Shown one piece after another: positions 21,312-29,352 of a DNA stretch of 64,000 nucleotides; positions within the stretch are counted from its first letter, which is position 1; the number at the start of each line of letters is the position of its first letter. Source of the stretch: Methylorubrum salsuginis (GTDB lineage Bacteria; Pseudomonadota; Alphaproteobacteria; Rhizobiales; Beijerinckiaceae). The stretch is taken from NCBI RefSeq assembly GCF_900114375.1, contig NZ_FOSV01000014.1:62001-126000 (forward strand), written 5' to 3'. The translations under genes were made by a program, and so were the position numbers. The notes under the pieces are model-generated. The model worked only from the letters and a program-made list of their open reading frames with translations. It was not told the DNA's origin and did not search any database.

Positions 21312-22154
21312 ATGTCCTACGCCGATCTCGAAAAGACCATCGAAGCCGCCTGGGAGGATCGCGCGAACGTTTCGACCGCGACCGCCGGCGCGGTGCGCGA
21401 GGCGGTGGAGGAGGCGCTGAACCTTCTGGATTCCGGCAAGGCCCGCGTCGCCGAGAAGGCCGGCGAGTCCTGGCAGGTCAACCAGTGGCTCAAGAAGGCG
21501 GTGCTGCTGTCCTTCCGCCTCAACGACATGGTGCCGATCGAGGGCGGCCCCGGCTCCTCGCCGTGGTGGGACAAGGTGCCCTCGAAGTTCTCCGGCTGGG
21601 GGGAGGCCGAGTTCCGTTCTGCCGGCTTCCGCGCCGTGCCGGGCTGCTTCGTGCGCCGCGGCTCCTACATCGCGCCGGGCGCGGTCCTGATGCCGAGCTT
21701 CATCAACCTCGGCGCCCATGTCGGCGAGGGCACCATGGTGGACACCTGGGTGACGATCGGCTCCTGCGCGCAGGTCGGGAAGAACTGCCACATCTCCGGC
21801 GGCGCCGGCATCGCGGGCGTGCTGGAGCCGCTCCAGGCCAACCCGGTCATCATCGAGGACAATTGCTTCGTCGGCGCCCGCGCCGAGGTGGCCGAGGGCG
21901 TCATCGTCGGCGAGGGCTCGGTGCTGTCGATGGGCGTCTATATCGGCGCCTCGACCCGCATCATCGACCGCACCACCGGCGAGACCTTTTACGGCCGCGT
22001 GCCGCCCTACTCGGTGGTCGTCTCCGGTACGACGCCGGGCAAGCCGCTGCCCGACGGCACGCCGGGGCCGGGCCTCTACTGCGCCGTCATCGTCAAGCGC
22101 GTCGACGCCGGCACCCGCGCCAAGACCGGCATCAACGAGCTGCTGCGGACCTGA
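21312..22154 (+). CDS. dapD: 2,3,4,5-tetrahydropyridine-2,6-dicarboxylate N-succinyltransferase
   Basis: The 280-residue acyltransferase has a left-handed beta-helix of hexapeptide repeats (APGAVLMPSFINLGAHVGEG, VGKNCHISGGAGIAGVLEP, VGARAEVAEGVIVGEGSVLS). The conserved N-terminal helical domain starts MSYADLEKTIEAAWEDR. It succinylates tetrahydrodipicolinate in the lysine/DAP pathway, feeding peptidoglycan synthesis and, through lysA at 54.9 kb, lysine. The ATG at 21312 follows a GAGAAG site; an earlier in-frame start was rejected because the extra residues do not resemble DapD. The next gene starts 7 bp downstream. Confidence 0.96.
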   Translation: MSYADLEKTIEAAWEDRANVSTATAGAVREAVEEALNLLDSGKARVAEKAGESWQVNQWLKKAVLLSFRLNDMVPIEGGPGSSPWWDKVPSKFSGWGEAEFRSAGFRAVPGCFVRRGSYIAPGAVLMPSFINLGAHVGEGTMVDTWVTIGSCAQVGKNCHISGGAGIAGVLEPLQANPVIIEDNCFVGARAEVAEGVIVGEGSVLSMGVYIGASTRIIDRTTGETFYGRVPPYSVVVSGTTPGKPLPDGTPGPGLYCAVIVKRVDAGTRAKTGINELLRT

Positions 22155-22161
22155 GGATCCC

Positions 22162-23034
22162 ATGGGCGGGACGGCGTCCCTCACGACTCGCATCCTCGAT
22201 CTCACCGTCGCGGGCCACCTCGTCCCGACGCCCTGCCTGGAGGTCGGCACCGGGCCGGCGGCCCTGCTGCTGCCGGCGCTCTCCTCGATCTCGGCGCGGG
22301 AGGAGATGCGGCCGCTCGCCCGTGAGCTGGCTGGAGACCATCGCTGCCTGGTGCCCGACTGGCCGGGCTTCGGCGCCCACGCGCGAGTCCGGGTGCCGCT
22401 GGAGCCCGCGACCTACCACGCCTTCCTCGACGCGCTCGTCGCCGCCGCTCCCGGCCCCTACGCGCTGGCGATCGCGGCGGGCCATGCCGCGCCCTATCTG
22501 GCGGCGGCGGCGCGGCGCCATCCGGGCGCGTTCGGGCGGCTGGTGCTGGTGGCGCCGACCTGGCGCGGGCCGCTGCCGACCGCGATGGGGAAGGCGCGCG
22601 CCCCCTGGTTCGGGCGCATCCGAAAGGCGGTCGAGATGCCGCTCGTGGGAGAAGCGCTCTACCGCCTCAACATCAGCCCGCCGATCATCGGTCGGATGAT
22701 GCGCGCCCATGTCTACGCGCAGGCCGAGCACGTGACGCCGGAGGTGATCCGGGCCAAGCATCGCATCACCCGCCAGACGAACGGACGCTTCGGCACCGCC
22801 GCCTTCGTCACCGGCGGGCTCGATCCGGTCGGCACGCGCGAGGACTTTCTGAGCCTGTTCGGACCCGACCTGCCGCCGGTGCGGGTGCTGCGGCCCGAGC
22901 GGGCACCGCGCCGTTCGGGGGCCGAGATGGACGCGCTGATCGAAGCCGGCGGCGTCGAGGCCCGACCGGTGCCCGGCGCGCTCAGCCCGCACGAGGAGTT
23001 TCCGCGCGAGGTCGCCGCCGCGATCCGGGCCTGA
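22162..23034 (+). CDS. Alpha/beta-hydrolase-fold protein, probably lacking the nucleophile
   Basis: The 290-residue protein has the alpha/beta hydrolase layout: strand AALLLPALSSIS, DHRCLVPDWPGFG, then the position of the nucleophile elbow, and a C-terminal PHEEFPREV histidine candidate. The elbow reads IAAGHAAPYLA, where a GxSxG serine would be expected, so Ser/Cys/Asp is missing. It may be a pseudoenzyme or use a different chemistry. It begins 7 bp after dapD, so it is probably cotranscribed. Similar hydrolase-like genes next to dapD occur in other Rhizobiales by my recollection, but no function is assigned. Confidence 0.78.
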   Translation: MGGTASLTTRILDLTVAGHLVPTPCLEVGTGPAALLLPALSSISAREEMRPLARELAGDHRCLVPDWPGFGAHARVRVPLEPATYHAFLDALVAAAPGPYALAIAAGHAAPYLAAAARRHPGAFGRLVLVAPTWRGPLPTAMGKARAPWFGRIRKAVEMPLVGEALYRLNISPPIIGRMMRAHVYAQAEHVTPEVIRAKHRITRQTNGRFGTAAFVTGGLDPVGTREDFLSLFGPDLPPVRVLRPERAPRRSGAEMDALIEAGGVEARPVPGALSPHEEFPREVAAAIRA

Positions 23035-23170
23035 TCTCCGCAAACCCGGGACAGGCGGGAAAAGCTGTCAGCCAACGGGCCGTCGCGGGACTGTGACGCG
23101 GCTGTCGCACGCTCATCATAGAGAGGCTCGGACGCGTGTCGGCGTCCGATTTCCGAAAGCGCCTCCTTCG

Positions 23171-24028
23171 ATGCCCCGCCCGTCGGTCGTCTTCGCCGCC
23201 CTGCTGACCGTCCTGCTGGCCACGCCGCTGGCCGCACAGACGGACGCGGCGTCGCCACCGGAGCGGTCCGCGCCCTCGCTCGACAAGGACCGGCTGAACC
23301 CGGCCGCGCCGGGCCCGAAGGCCTATCTCAGCGAGGAGGCGGCCCCGAGCCTGGTCGCGATCCTGCCGCCGCCGCCGGGCGGTCATTCGGTGGCGGAAGC
23401 CGCCGACCGGGCGGCCTTCAACGCGACGCGGGCCTATCAGGGCACGGCGCGCTGGGCGCTCGCCACCAACGACGTCGCCGAGGGCGGCGCGGCGCTGCTG
23501 GAGGATTACGCCTGCGTGCTGGGCCAGCGGCTCGACCGGACCCGCGTGCCCGACCTGATGCGCCTGCTCGACCGGACCCGCCTCGACGTCGCGCGGGCCA
23601 CCCGCGAGGCCAAGCGGCGCTACCGCCGCCTGCGGCCCTTCGTCGGCAACGACGCGCCGATCTGCGTGGTCCGCTCGCCGGAACTCGCCGACAGCTACAG
23701 CTACCCGTCCGGCCATGCGAGCCAGGGCTGGGCCTACGGCCTGATCATGGCCAACCTCATGCCCGAGAAGGCGACGCAGTTCCTCGTCCGCAGCCGGCTC
23801 TACGGCGAGAGCCGGGTGGTGTGCGGCGTCCACTGGCTCAGCGACGTGGTGGCGGCCCGCACCGGCGCCTCGGCCCTGGTCGCGGTGCTGCTGGCGGATG
23901 CGGGCTTTCGCGCCGACCTCGAGAAGGCCAGGGCCGACCTGAAGCGGGCGCTCGATGCGGGCGGCCCGAAGCCCGATCCGGTCATCTGCGCCCGCGAGGA
24001 CGCCGCCGCCCGCCAGCCGCTCCTCTGA
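23171..24028 (+). CDS. Periplasmic class A-type acid phosphatase (PAP2 family)
   Basis: The 285-residue protein has a signal peptide (MPRPSVVFAALLTVLLATPLAAQ) and the three-part PAP2 motif. It reads KRRYRRLRPF, then SYPSGHASQGWAYG with the catalytic histidine, then SRVVCGVHWLSDVVAA with the nucleophilic histidine. This matches the soluble class A bacterial acid phosphatases rather than membrane PAP2 proteins. It would hydrolyse phosphomonoesters in the periplasm. The ATG at 23171 gives the clean signal peptide; an earlier in-frame ATG at 23093 does not. Transcription continues toward the FhuF-like gene, but a hairpin lies between them. Confidence 0.9.
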   Translation: MPRPSVVFAALLTVLLATPLAAQTDAASPPERSAPSLDKDRLNPAAPGPKAYLSEEAAPSLVAILPPPPGGHSVAEAADRAAFNATRAYQGTARWALATNDVAEGGAALLEDYACVLGQRLDRTRVPDLMRLLDRTRLDVARATREAKRRYRRLRPFVGNDAPICVVRSPELADSYSYPSGHASQGWAYGLIMANLMPEKATQFLVRSRLYGESRVVCGVHWLSDVVAARTGASALVAVLLADAGFRADLEKARADLKRALDAGGPKPDPVICAREDAAARQPLL

Positions 24029-24107
24029 CGACCGAGACCGATCGGCGATGATCCTGACGCATCGCCGATGGCCCCCGCGACGGCGGGGCGGCGGGCGTCC
24101 GCCGGAT

Positions 24108-24140
24108 GCACGGAACAGGACCATCCGTCCGGTTCCGTGC
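24108..24140 (+). terminator. Hairpin between the phosphatase and FhuF-like genes
   Basis: Arms GCACGGAAC and GTTCCGTGC pair perfectly over 9 bp around a 15-nt loop. No T-run follows. It ends 9 bp before the FhuF-like start, so it could also affect translation initiation. Confidence 0.4.
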
Positions 24141-24148
24141 CGCTTGGT

Positions 24149-24949
24149 ATGACGCGGACGCCCGTTTCTGCTAAGGCGCGCCCGCCCGGAATGCGGGCGC
24201 GACGGCAGCCGGCGTGGACCCGCCTCCCTCTGACCCTCTCGATCCTTCCGACTCAGAGAAACCTCGACGCCGCCTTCGAGGGGGCCTTCGCCCCCTTCGC
24301 CGGACAGCTGCGCCTCGGTCCCGGCCCCGCCGCGCGCACGCTTGCCGAGCAGATCGCCTGCGGTGCGTTCGCGGACGCGCTCGCCACCTTCGCCGACGCG
24401 CATGCCGGCGGCGAGCGACGGGCGGTCGCCTCGCTGTGGAGCGCCTACCTCTTCGCCGGCCTGATCGCGCCCGGGCTCGCCGCGGGCGCCCGGCTCGGGC
24501 TGGCGCTGGCACCGGACCGGTTCAGCCTCGCGGCGCAGACCGGCCTGCCCGACGCCTTCCACCTCGCGCCGGAATTGCCGTTCCCGGCGGCGCTCCCGGC
24601 CCAGGTCGATCGCCTGCTCAGCGAGTGCCTCGCCCCGGCGGTGCGGCTGCTACGCGCCGAGACCGGGCTGTCGGTGCGCCTCCTGTGGGAGAATGCCGGC
24701 AGCTACCTGTTCTGGACGCTGGGCACGCTCGCCCGCGAGGCGCCGGACCGGGCCGACGCGGTGCGGGAGGCGCTGCTGGCTCTGCGCTGGCCGCAGGAGG
24801 CCTGCGCGGCGCTCACCCTGATGCGTGCCGACGCGCTGGCCGGCCTCGACACGCCCCGCCGCCGGGTCTGCTGCCTGCGCTACGCGCTGCCGGGCTTTCC
24901 CAAATGCGCCGGCATCTGCCCCTTGTTGCGCGGCGAGAAGGGCGGCTGA
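24149..24949 (+). CDS. fhuF: FhuF-like ferric siderophore reductase
   Basis: The protein (266 residues from this start) has the helical FhuF domain and ends with a cysteine cluster, CCLRYALPGFPKCAGIC. In FhuF the C-terminal Cys-Cys-x10-Cys-x2-Cys ligates a [2Fe-2S] cluster used to reduce ferric siderophores in the cytoplasm. Here the last spacing is three residues rather than two. Conserved sequence begins near LSILPTQRNLDAAFEGA. The ATG at 24149 is one option and 24191 another; neither has a strong ribosome binding site. It could process iron imported by the TonB receptor at 3.3-5.6 kb, although the two are not linked in an operon. Confidence 0.78.
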   Translation: MTRTPVSAKARPPGMRARRQPAWTRLPLTLSILPTQRNLDAAFEGAFAPFAGQLRLGPGPAARTLAEQIACGAFADALATFADAHAGGERRAVASLWSAYLFAGLIAPGLAAGARLGLALAPDRFSLAAQTGLPDAFHLAPELPFPAALPAQVDRLLSECLAPAVRLLRAETGLSVRLLWENAGSYLFWTLGTLAREAPDRADAVREALLALRWPQEACAALTLMRADALAGLDTPRRRVCCLRYALPGFPKCAGICPLLRGEKGG

Positions 24950-24964
24950 GGACCGCCCTGCCTC

Positions 24965-25714
24965 TCAGACGGCCCCGGTCCGCTTCTTCCGACGGCGGCG
25001 GGCCAGCATGTTGAGGCCCTCCACGCCCGCCGAGAAGGCCATGGCGGTGTAGATGTAGCCCTTCGGCACATGCGCCCCGAAGCCCTCGGCGATCAGCGTC
25101 ATGCCGATCATGATGAGGAAGCCCAGCGCCAGCATCACCACCGTGGGGTTGGCCGCGATGAAGCGCGAAAGCGGGTCGGCGGCGATCAGCATCACGGTGA
25201 CGGCGGTGACGACGGCGATCACCATGATCGGCACGTGCTCGGTCATGCCGACCGCGGTGATGATCGAATCGATCGAGAACACGAGGTCGAGCACGAGGAT
25301 CTGGCCGATCGCCGCCGCGAAGCCGATGCCGGCTCCGCCCTCAGCCTTCTCCTCCGGGTTCGGATCGACGGTGTGATGGATTTCCTTGGTGGCCTTCCAC
25401 AGCAGGAACAGGCCGCCCGCGATCAGGATGAGGTCGCGCCAGGAGAAGCCCTTGCCGAACACCTCGAAGACCGGCTCGGTCAGGTGGACGATCCAGGCGA
25501 CCGTGCCGAGGAGCGCGAGCCGCAGGATCAGCGCCAGCCCGATGCCGATGCGCCGGGCCTTGGCCTGGTTCTCCGGCGGCAGCTTGTTGGTCAGGATCGA
25601 GATGAAGATCAGGTTGTCGATCCCGAGCACCACCTCCATCACCACGAGGGTCGCGAGCGCCGCCCAGGCGGTCGGGTCGGCGGCGAGTTGGAGCAGCGCG
25701 TCCACGTCAGGCAC
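24965..25714 (-). CDS. TerC/YgdQ-family integral membrane protein
   Basis: The 249-residue protein has about 7 membrane segments and the TerC hallmark VVMEVVLGIDNLIFISILTNKLP near the N-terminus. A second acidic motif, LVLDLVFSIDSIITAVGM, lies in the middle. The short cytoplasmic tail is very basic (ARRRRKKRTGAV). TerC-family proteins are implicated in metal ion export, for example manganese, and in tellurite resistance. The YgdQ branch has no firm role. The start is a GTG at 25714, 8 bp after the lipid kinase stop; a second GTG at 25705 is possible. It forms a two-gene minus-strand unit with the kinase and converges on the FhuF-like gene. Confidence 0.85.
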   Translation of the reverse strand: MPDVDALLQLAADPTAWAALATLVVMEVVLGIDNLIFISILTNKLPPENQAKARRIGIGLALILRLALLGTVAWIVHLTEPVFEVFGKGFSWRDLILIAGGLFLLWKATKEIHHTVDPNPEEKAEGGAGIGFAAAIGQILVLDLVFSIDSIITAVGMTEHVPIMVIAVVTAVTVMLIAADPLSRFIAANPTVVMLALGFLIMIGMTLIAEGFGAHVPKGYIYTAMAFSAGVEGLNMLARRRRKKRTGAV

Positions 25715-25722
25715 GTCCGGGA

Positions 25723-26649
25723 TCAGAGCTTGAAGGGGAGGGGGAAGCGGTTGGCGCCGGTGTCGATCGGCGGGGCGAGCACGCGGACCGCCTTCGGCAC
25801 CACCTTGAAATGGGCCGGCGTCCAGGTGGTCAGCTCGCCGTCGGTGTTCACGGCGCGCGGCTTGCGGGTGGTGAGCTTGAGTTCGGTCGTCTCGAAGGCG
25901 CGCACGTCCTCGGCCTGGCCGTGGGTGCCGCGGCGGAGCGCCGGCAGCAGCGCGATCAGCCGCCACCAGTGCTCGACCTCCAGACTGTAGAAATCGAGCT
26001 TGCCGTCATCGACGGTGGCATCCTCCTGCACCGTCATGCCGCCGCCGTAATGGCGCCCGTTGCCGACCGAGGCCTGGATCGTCGTGACCTTCTCCGTCCT
26101 GCCGTCGTGCTCGATCGTCACGGTGAAGGGGCGCGCCCGGCGCAACAGCCGGAAGGCCGCGATGGCGTAGCCGACCGTGCCCCAGGTCTTCTTGGCCTCG
26201 GCCGTCAGCTCGCCCGCCAGATCGGCGGAGAAGCCGATGCTCGCCACGTTGAAGTAGTAGTGCCCGTTGACCCAGCCGAGATCGATCGCCTTCTCGGGCG
26301 CCGTCGGGATGATTCTGGCCGCGGCCTCGGGTTCCAGAGGCAGGCCGAGGGAGCGGGCGAGATCGTTGGCGGTGCCGAGCGGCAGGAGGCCGAAGGGCAG
26401 GCCGGTCTCGACCAGCGCGGGTGCGGCGGCGTTCATGGTGCCGTCGCCGCCGCCCAGAACCACGCAATCGACCGACGGCGCATGGCGCGCGATGGTCTCG
26501 TGACAGTCGCGGTTATCCTCCGGCTCGACCAGTTCGAGCCCGCCCTCGCGCAGGATGGTCCGGATCGCGTCCAGCGGCGCCCCGCCGCTGCGGGCCTTGC
26601 CGTTGACGAGGAGGAGGGCGCGGCGCGGCTTCCCGTCCGCCCGGCTCAC
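25723..26649 (-). CDS. Diacylglycerol kinase-family lipid kinase (YegS/BmrU-like)
   Basis: The 308-residue protein has the DAGK catalytic motif GGGDGTMN at about residues 66-73. It also has PLGTANDLARSLGLPL and IDLGWVNGHYYFNVASIGFSADL, all typical of YegS/BmrU soluble lipid kinases that phosphorylate diacylglycerol, phosphatidylglycerol or sphingoid lipids. The GTG start at 26649 is chosen because GGGAGG lies 6-7 bases upstream. An ATG at 26721 would add 24 residues unlike the family. It is upstream of the TerC-family gene by 8 bp. The lipid substrate is not predictable. Confidence 0.88.
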   Translation of the reverse strand: MSRADGKPRRALLLVNGKARSGGAPLDAIRTILREGGLELVEPEDNRDCHETIARHAPSVDCVVLGGGDGTMNAAAPALVETGLPFGLLPLGTANDLARSLGLPLEPEAAARIIPTAPEKAIDLGWVNGHYYFNVASIGFSADLAGELTAEAKKTWGTVGYAIAAFRLLRRARPFTVTIEHDGRTEKVTTIQASVGNGRHYGGGMTVQEDATVDDGKLDFYSLEVEHWWRLIALLPALRRGTHGQAEDVRAFETTELKLTTRKPRAVNTDGELTTWTPAHFKVVPKAVRVLAPPIDTGANRFPLPFKL

Positions 26650-27025
26650 AGCGGACCTCCCGACATGCGGGGAATGGACGGGAGACACAGGAAGGACGCG
26701 GCCGGCAAGGAAACCTCGCACGCAATCGCGCCGCGTCAGCGCTCGGGTCGCGGATGGGGTCCGACATCGCGGCCGACGCCTCGGCCGCCAGAGGGGCCCG
26801 GACCCGTCTCTGGAGAACCCGCGGTGCCCGAAGGCGCGGCCGCGGGGCTACGCTCGCGCTCAAGGTGGGAGCTTCCCGGACAAGGGCAAGAGGCGGAGGC
26901 GACCGCGGTCGCCTGATGCGGATCGGCCACGGTTCCGGTGAATGCTGAGCCGAAGGTTCCCCGAGGGAACCGTCGGCGCGAGCCTGCGCGTTCTACCCGG
27001 TCGCGCTCGACCGATCGGTAATGCC
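26650..27025. other. Divergent intergenic region with an 18-bp perfect palindrome
   Basis: These 376 bases separate the lipid kinase (minus) from a secreted protein (plus). No gene is convincing. At 26897-26914 AGGCGACCGCGGTCGCCT is perfectly self-complementary, and at 26956-26969 GGTTCC/GGAACC forms a short dyad. Both are candidate binding sites or structure formers for the downstream gene. Confidence 0.45.
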
Positions 27026-27889
27026 ATGCGCCCACTCCTCGCCACGACCGCCCTCGCGCTCCTCGCCCTGTCGCTGCCGGCCGTCGCCCAGCAGGGGGCC
27101 GGCTGGGTCGATCCGCCGGCCAAGGCAGCCGGGACATCGGCCGGGACGCCCGCCAGCAAGCCCGCCGCCGAGCCGGCCCCGGCGCCCGAGGCCGCAGTTC
27201 CGGCGCGGCGCGAGACGCGCTCGGCGACCGTGGACGGGCCGCAGGCCGCGCCGAGGCAAGCCCGCGGCACCCGCCGCGCGGGCGACGAGCGGCAGGCCCG
27301 GCGCCAAGCCGCACGGGATGCCGCAAGGGACGCCGCAAGGGACGCCGCCGCGCGCGAGGCCGGGCCCCGGGCGACGCGCTCGGCCCGCGTGGCGCCGCCG
27401 GTCTTCTCGGCCCCGCCCCGGGAGGCGCCGGCCCGATCCGAGTCCGATCCGCGCTTCGCCGAATGGGCCGGCACCGCGCAGCGCCTGAGCGAGGCCTATC
27501 TCGACAGCGTGTCGAGCCCCGGCGACGGGATGGCGGCGGCGGCCCCGCGCTTCTACGGATCGCAGGTCCGCTTCCACGGGCGGACGATGTCCCTCTCCGC
27601 GCTGATGGCGGAGAAGCGGCGCTTCGCCCGGCGCTGGCCCGAGCGGCGCTACGAGCCGCAGGGCGAGCCGCGGGTCTCCTGCAACGCGGCGACCCAGAGC
27701 TGCCTCGTGCGCACGATTCACGAATTCAGCGCCGCGAGCCCCGGCCGCGGCGCCCGCTCCCAGGGCGTGGCCGAGCTGATGCTGACCGTGAGCTTCGCCG
27801 GCGGCCGTCCGATCATCGTCGAAGAGACGAGCCGGGTGCTGCGCCGCGGCGCCCTCAGCGCCTCCATCGGCGGGCGGGGCGGCGCCTGA
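27026..27889 (+). CDS. Secreted protein with a low-complexity linker and a conserved C-terminal domain
   Basis: The 287-residue protein has a signal peptide (MRPLLATTALALLALSLPAVAQ). Residues 30-150 are Ala/Pro/Arg-rich and disordered-looking and contain RDAA repeats. Residues 150-285 look folded: SDPRFAEWAGTAQRL, FYGSQVRFHGR, RRWPERRYEP, VSCNAATQSCLVRTIHEF, then a strand-rich end. The domain somewhat resembles NTF2-like or SnoaL-type folds, but I cannot assign it. Two cysteines (CNAATQSC) could form a disulfide. The ATG at 27026 gives the proper signal peptide. Confidence 0.7.
   Translation: MRPLLATTALALLALSLPAVAQQGAGWVDPPAKAAGTSAGTPASKPAAEPAPAPEAAVPARRETRSATVDGPQAAPRQARGTRRAGDERQARRQAARDAARDAARDAAAREAGPRATRSARVAPPVFSAPPREAPARSESDPRFAEWAGTAQRLSEAYLDSVSSPGDGMAAAAPRFYGSQVRFHGRTMSLSALMAEKRRFARRWPERRYEPQGEPRVSCNAATQSCLVRTIHEFSAASPGRGARSQGVAELMLTVSFAGGRPIIVEETSRVLRRGALSASIGGRGGA
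27315..27350 (+). repeat. Three 12-bp tandem repeats encoding RDAA
   Basis: The units GGGATGCCGCAA, GGGACGCCGCAA and GGGACGCCGCCG are in frame and encode RDAARDAARDAA in the disordered linker of the secreted protein. Confidence 0.85.
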
Positions 27890-27985
27890 ACCGGCAGTTC
27901 CGCGCTCCGTGCCCTGTTGTGCTAGGAGGGGTCGCGAGACCGGAGCCGACCCGAGCGTCGGCCCACGAGACGGAGTGACCCGCGC

Positions 27986-29275
27986 GTGAAAGGTTCGGCA
28001 AAGGCCGCGGTGAAGAGCGGAGCGGAGGCCGCGCCTGCCCCCGAAGTGCCTGTCTCCGAGGACGATCTGCGCATCCGCGGCCTCATCCTGGCAGAACTCG
28101 ACCGCCGCCGGGTCCGTCCGGTGGCGCGGCGCACTCTGGCGCTGATCGCCGAGGGCTTCGTCGAGCCCGCCGAGGGCCTGCCCGGCTACCGCATCGTCGA
28201 CATGACCGGCGCCGTGCGGCGGCGCGACGAGGGCGAGGGGGCGGCCATGCCGCTCACGATCCACGACCTCATCGACGAACTGACCGAGCGGCACCAAACC
28301 CTAATGCTGCCGGCGCTTCCCCCGCAGCCCCCGCCGGAACCGGCCCGCGACCCGATCGCCGACGTGCGCGCGGCGGGCGCCCGCTTCGTCGAGACGCAAT
28401 CCGCCCTGGCGCGCTCGCTCGCCAACACCTCGGCCGAGCGCAGCCGGGCGCTCGCCAGCGCCGCGAGCGAGACCGTGGAAGGCTGGCGCCACCGCTTGGC
28501 CGAGCGGTTCCGGGCCAAGCCCCGCCCGGCCCCCGCCGAGGCGGTCGCGCCGGCCACCCTCGACGCCACGTCCGCGGCGGCCATCCCGCAACCGCCGGGT
28601 GGGGCCGCGCGGTTCGCGACCCTCGGCACCCGTTTGGGCGGCAACCTGCGCCAAGTGTCGGCCCGCTCCGGCGAGGCGGCGTCACGGCTGCGGGACGTGG
28701 TGGAGGACGGGCTCGCGGCCGGCGGCCGCCGCCCGGTGGTGCTCATGGGCCTCGGCGCGCTGGCGGGCGCGGCGCTCGTCGCCGGCCTCCTCCTGGCCGG
28801 GCGCGAGGACGGCGCCGGTGAGACGCAGGTCTCGCGAAACACCGCGCCTCAGGCCGAACAGCCGGCCCCGGCGGCGAACCCTGCGGCCCCCAACCCGGCG
28901 AACACCGACACGCCGCCGCCCGAGACCGACCAGCGTCCCCCCGAGCCGCCGCGCAACCCCAATGCCGTCGAGGGGCCGGCCGAGGTGATCGACACCGCGA
29001 CCCTGCGGGTCGGCGGCAAGCTCGTGCGCCTGTTCGGGGTCGAGTGGGTGCGCGGCGGCCAAGCCGACGAACTGTCGAAATATCTGCGCGGCCGGTCGGT
29101 GACCTGCCTGCCGGCCGCCGGCAGCAGCGCCCATGTCTGCACCGTCGAGGGGCGCGACCTGTCGGAGGTGGTGCTGTTCAACGGCGGCGGGCGCGCCTCG
29201 TCCGAGGCCACGCCCGAACTCGTCGCCGCCGAGGACCATGCTCGCACCGAGCGCCTCGGCGTGTGGAAGAAGTGA
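27986..29275 (+). CDS. Single-pass membrane protein with a degenerate staphylococcal-nuclease-like C-terminal domain
   Basis: The 429-residue protein starts at GTG 27986. Its N-terminal part (to about 90) is a small helical domain (EDDLRIRGLILAELDRR). A coiled, Ala/Arg-rich stretch follows, then one membrane segment near 251-271 (PVVLMGLGALAGAALVAGLLL) and a Pro/Asn-rich linker. The last 110 residues resemble an SNase/OB-fold: VIDTATLRVGGKLVRLFGVEW, a middle cysteine-containing part, VVLFNGGGRAS, and the ending AAEDHARTERLGVW. The Arg/Glu catalytic residues of thermonuclease are not seen, so a binding rather than a nuclease role is likely. It is upstream of the band-7/nfeD pair by 77 bp. Confidence 0.72.
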   Translation: MKGSAKAAVKSGAEAAPAPEVPVSEDDLRIRGLILAELDRRRVRPVARRTLALIAEGFVEPAEGLPGYRIVDMTGAVRRRDEGEGAAMPLTIHDLIDELTERHQTLMLPALPPQPPPEPARDPIADVRAAGARFVETQSALARSLANTSAERSRALASAASETVEGWRHRLAERFRAKPRPAPAEAVAPATLDATSAAAIPQPPGGAARFATLGTRLGGNLRQVSARSGEAASRLRDVVEDGLAAGGRRPVVLMGLGALAGAALVAGLLLAGREDGAGETQVSRNTAPQAEQPAPAANPAAPNPANTDTPPPETDQRPPEPPRNPNAVEGPAEVIDTATLRVGGKLVRLFGVEWVRGGQADELSKYLRGRSVTCLPAAGSSAHVCTVEGRDLSEVVLFNGGGRASSEATPELVAAEDHARTERLGVWKK

Positions 29276-29352
29276 GGCGCCACACGCAGGCCGGGCGATA
29301 GGCTAGACTGTACGCGGCGCACGATTCGCGCGGCGTATGGACCGTTTCGCCC

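Noticed and set aside
26966..26992. GGAAC ... CGTT upstream of the secreted protein at 27026
   Set aside because: Spacing is 18 bases, outside the usual 16-17 of EcfG promoters.
28940..29275. Active secreted thermonuclease
   Set aside because: Only the fold resembles SNase; catalytic Arg/Glu positions are absent and the protein is membrane-anchored.
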